Origin: Christensenella sp964592155
GTDB taxonomy: Bacteria; Bacillota; Clostridia; Christensenellales; Christensenellaceae
Direction: 5' to 3'
DNA length: 16,551 nucleotides
Assembly: GCA_964592155.1 (NCBI GenBank)
Contig: CAZQDA010000066.1
Location: 1 to 16,551 of the forward strand
Position numbers and translations under genes: made by a program. This document shows, piece after piece, positions 15,109 through 16,551 of the stretch. The notes beneath the pieces are model-generated. The model did no database searches. It was not told where the DNA came from and was given only the letters and a program-made list of their open reading frames with translations. The first letter of the stretch is position 1. Each line of letters opens with the position of its first letter.

Positions 15109-16299
15109 ATGAAGAGAAAATTGATTGCAGTATTAGGCGTTGTTCTCGCTTGCCTGTTGGTTGCAACGGCATGTGCGGCTCCGGCGGCGGCACCGAGCGC
15201 GAGCGCATCGGCAGCGGCATCGGAAAAACCGAGCGAAGCTCCCAGCGCAAGCGCAGAAGCTACGGCAGAAGCGTCGGCTGCGGCAGGCGCAAACAATGCG
15301 GACCTGAACATTCAGGTGATTGCGAAAGGCTTCCAGCATCAGTTCTGGCAGGTTGTTAAGAAGGGCGCTGACGATGCAGCGAAAGACCTCGGCGTAGGCA
15401 CGATGGACTTTAACGGACCCGAAGGCGAAAGCGCGATCAACACGCAGGTAGAGATGCTCAACGCTGCCCTGGCTAAGAATCCGAATGCAGTTGTTCTGGC
15501 TGCTCTGGATACGAAAGCAGTAGCTTCTCAGCTTGATCAGGCAATGAGCGCGGGAATCCCGATTGTAGGATTTGACTCTGGCGTTCCGGATGCTCCGGAA
15601 GGCGCGATTGCTGCTACGGCTTCCACAGACAATGAAGTTGCCGCTGCACTTGCTGCTGATGAGATGATGAAAGATCCCACCTTCTCCGGCAAGGTAAAAG
15701 CTGCGACAGCCGATAATCCGGTAATCGTTGCGGTTCTTTCTCAGGATGCGACCTCCGCTTCCATCATCGGACGTACAAAAGGTTTTGTAGATGGCTTTAA
15801 AGCTGCTGCAGAAGCGATTTTCCCGGATGCGGTATCGGTAGAAGGCCATGACATGTACAAAGCGGAATCGGCTCAGCCGGCGGCTGTGAAGATTCTGGTA
15901 CAGGTTCCTCCCACACCGGAAGCGCAGGATATGAAAAACGGCGCGCAGGCAGTGCTCGGAACAAAAGGACTGATCGGCGTGTTCTGCTCGAATGAAGGCG
16001 CAGTAACAGGTCTGCTGAATGCAACAAACGACGGCGCGGATCTCGACAGAGAAAACGGCAAATATAAAGACATCACAGTTGCCGGATTTGATGCCGGTGC
16101 GACACAGAAAGCAGCTGTGAAAAAAGGCTGGTTCCTTGGCGCTGTAACACAAGACCCCTACCAAATCGGCTACCAGGGTGTTGACCTCGCGGTGAAAGCT
16201 GCGAAGGGCGAAAAAGTTGCTGATGTTGATACAGGTGCAAAATGGTATAATGCATCCAACATCGACAGCCCTGAGATCGCTGATCTGGTCTATGATTAA
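15109..16299 (+). CDS. Ribose-type sugar-binding lipoprotein of the ABC importer
   Basis: This 396-residue protein starts after a strong AAGGAGG site. Residues 1-22 are a lipoprotein signal (MKRKLIAVLG, hydrophobic core, then ATAC) with C22 as the lipid-bearing cysteine. Residues 23-63 are a flexible linker made almost only of Ala, Ser, Pro and Glu. The mature type I binding fold starts at about 66 (LNIQVIAKGFQHQFW) and holds NPNAVVLAALDTKAV, IVGFDSG, IIGRTKGFVDGFKAA, CSNEGAVTG and DVDTGAKWYNASNID. It captures a monosaccharide outside the membrane and delivers it to the permease. There is a small insertion at about 262-277 (VQVPPTPEAQDMKNG) compared with the other binding protein of the window. 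Sugar identity unknown. Confidence 0.94.
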   Translation: MKRKLIAVLGVVLACLLVATACAAPAAAPSASASAAASEKPSEAPSASAEATAEASAAAGANNADLNIQVIAKGFQHQFWQVVKKGADDAAKDLGVGTMDFNGPEGESAINTQVEMLNAALAKNPNAVVLAALDTKAVASQLDQAMSAGIPIVGFDSGVPDAPEGAIAATASTDNEVAAALAADEMMKDPTFSGKVKAATADNPVIVAVLSQDATSASIIGRTKGFVDGFKAAAEAIFPDAVSVEGHDMYKAESAQPAAVKILVQVPPTPEAQDMKNGAQAVLGTKGLIGVFCSNEGAVTGLLNATNDGADLDRENGKYKDITVAGFDAGATQKAAVKKGWFLGAVTQDPYQIGYQGVDLAVKAAKGEKVADVDTGAKWYNASNIDSPEIADLVYD

Positions 16300-16320
16300 T
16301 TCATAGTGCAACCTTGGATA

Positions 16321-16345
16321 AGGGACGGGGTTTCTCCCCGTCCCT
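16321..16345 (+). terminator. Terminator hairpin after the importer operon
   Basis: AGGGACGGGG (16321-16330) pairs with CCCCGTCCCT (16336-16345) around TTTCT, a perfect ten-pair GC-rich stem 21 bases after the binding-protein stop. The tail is CATTCAAATTTT, so the T-run is late and interrupted; partial read-through into the fucI gene is possible. Confidence 0.75.
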
Positions 16346-16380
16346 CATTCAAATTTTATGGCTTTGCGGGCCTGCTCTTG

Positions 16381-16413
16381 TTCTTGCAAGAAGGGCGTGC
16401 AAAGTGATAAGAT
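16381..16413 (+). promoter_or_regulatory. Palindrome and weak promoter before fucI
   Basis: TTCTTGCAAGAA (16381-16392) is a perfect 12-base palindrome. Its core TTGCAA can serve as a -35, with TAAGAT (16408-16413) 18 bases on or GATAAG (16406-16411) 16 bases on as the -10. A repressor on the palindrome would cover the -35. This fits separate control of fucI, but the elements are weak and short. Confidence 0.4.
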
Positions 16414-16478
16414 AAAAAAAGCGAGCCAGTGCGGTTCAAGAGGAAACGAAACGATTTTTGGAAAAGGAGAAGAGAGAA

Positions 16479-16551
16479 ATGGTAAAGATAGGAATCAGAC
16501 CGACAATAGACGGACGGGAAAAGGGAATCAGGGAAAGTTTGGAAACGCAGA
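16479..16551 (+). CDS. fucI: L-fucose isomerase, N-terminal fragment (runs off the window)
   Basis: Only the first 24 codons are present. They begin MVKIGIRPTIDGREKGIRES, which is the highly conserved start of FucI (the E. coli protein has KIGIRPVIDGRR and VRESLEEQ at the same place). FucI converts L-fucose to L-fuculose and also D-arabinose to D-ribulose, using Mn. AAGGAGAAGAG lies just upstream of the ATG. It follows the importer operon after a terminator hairpin on the same strand, so it belongs to the same sugar locus. The match is clear despite the short length, but the catalytic residues are outside the window, and a paralogue acting on another aldose is possible. Confidence 0.85.
   Translation, partial: MVKIGIRPTIDGREKGIRESLETQ

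Noticed and set aside
15133..16311. 392-residue open frame on the minus strand opposite the binding lipoprotein
   Set aside because: It lies wholly antisense to a clear lipoprotein gene, has a Cys/Arg/Ser-rich composition with no domain, and has no ribosome site; it arises from the codon bias of the real gene.
1..16551. CRISPR arrays, tRNA or rRNA genes, insertion sequences
   Set aside because: No regularly spaced repeats, cloverleaf-like sequence, transposase frame or terminal inverted repeats were seen on reading the window.

Overview
The window looks like a carbohydrate-use locus from a low-to-mid GC Gram-positive bacterium (Bacillota, probably class Clostridia). The grounds are strong AGGAGG-type ribosome sites, a lipoprotein sugar-binding protein with an Ala/Ser/Pro/Glu-rich linker, a YesM/YesN-type two-component pair, and a DUF4004 plus bactofilin pair like the Bacillus yhb genes. 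No genus can be named from the sequence alone. One run of exactly 100 Ns (9170-9269) is a scaffold gap that cuts through two genes.

Layout, left to right. (1) 1-5921: a plus-strand catabolic operon. It holds the tail of an unidentified gene, a D-lyxose-isomerase-family protein, an FGGY sugar kinase, a class II FBA/GatY-type aldolase, a UroD/MtaA-type protein and a second isomerase of the FucI/AraA fold, and it ends at a strong terminator. (2) 6023-10139: a plus-strand regulatory operon. It has a 17-base palindrome, a 61-residue ribbon-helix-helix protein, a YesN-type AraC response regulator, a dCACHE-type sensor kinase (C-terminus lost in the gap) and a sugar-binding protein (N-terminus lost in the gap). 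(3) 10166-12282: a minus-strand block unrelated to the sugar genes: an acetate transporter of the SatP family, a bactofilin-like beta-helix protein and a DUF4004/MerR-like regulator. The promoter of the regulator gene has a palindrome exactly inside its -35/-10 spacer. (4) 12283-16345: a plus-strand ribose-type ABC importer in the order ATPase, permease, binding lipoprotein, followed by a terminator hairpin. (5) 16479-end: the first 24 codons of an L-fucose isomerase.

How the parts probably work together (inference). The importer brings in a monosaccharide. Isomerases turn the aldose into a ketose, the FGGY kinase phosphorylates it, and the class II aldolase splits the ketose phosphate into DHAP and an aldehyde. 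A second binding protein, encoded with the sensor kinase, may present the sugar to the kinase as XylFII does for LytS in the Clostridium beijerinckii XylFII-LytS-YesN system, so that the AraC-type regulator switches on importer and catabolic genes. The sugar is not fixed by the sequence. D-lyxose, L-fucose, D-arabinose or a modified sugar are the candidates, and the UroD/MtaA-like protein raises the possibility of a methylated or otherwise decorated substrate.
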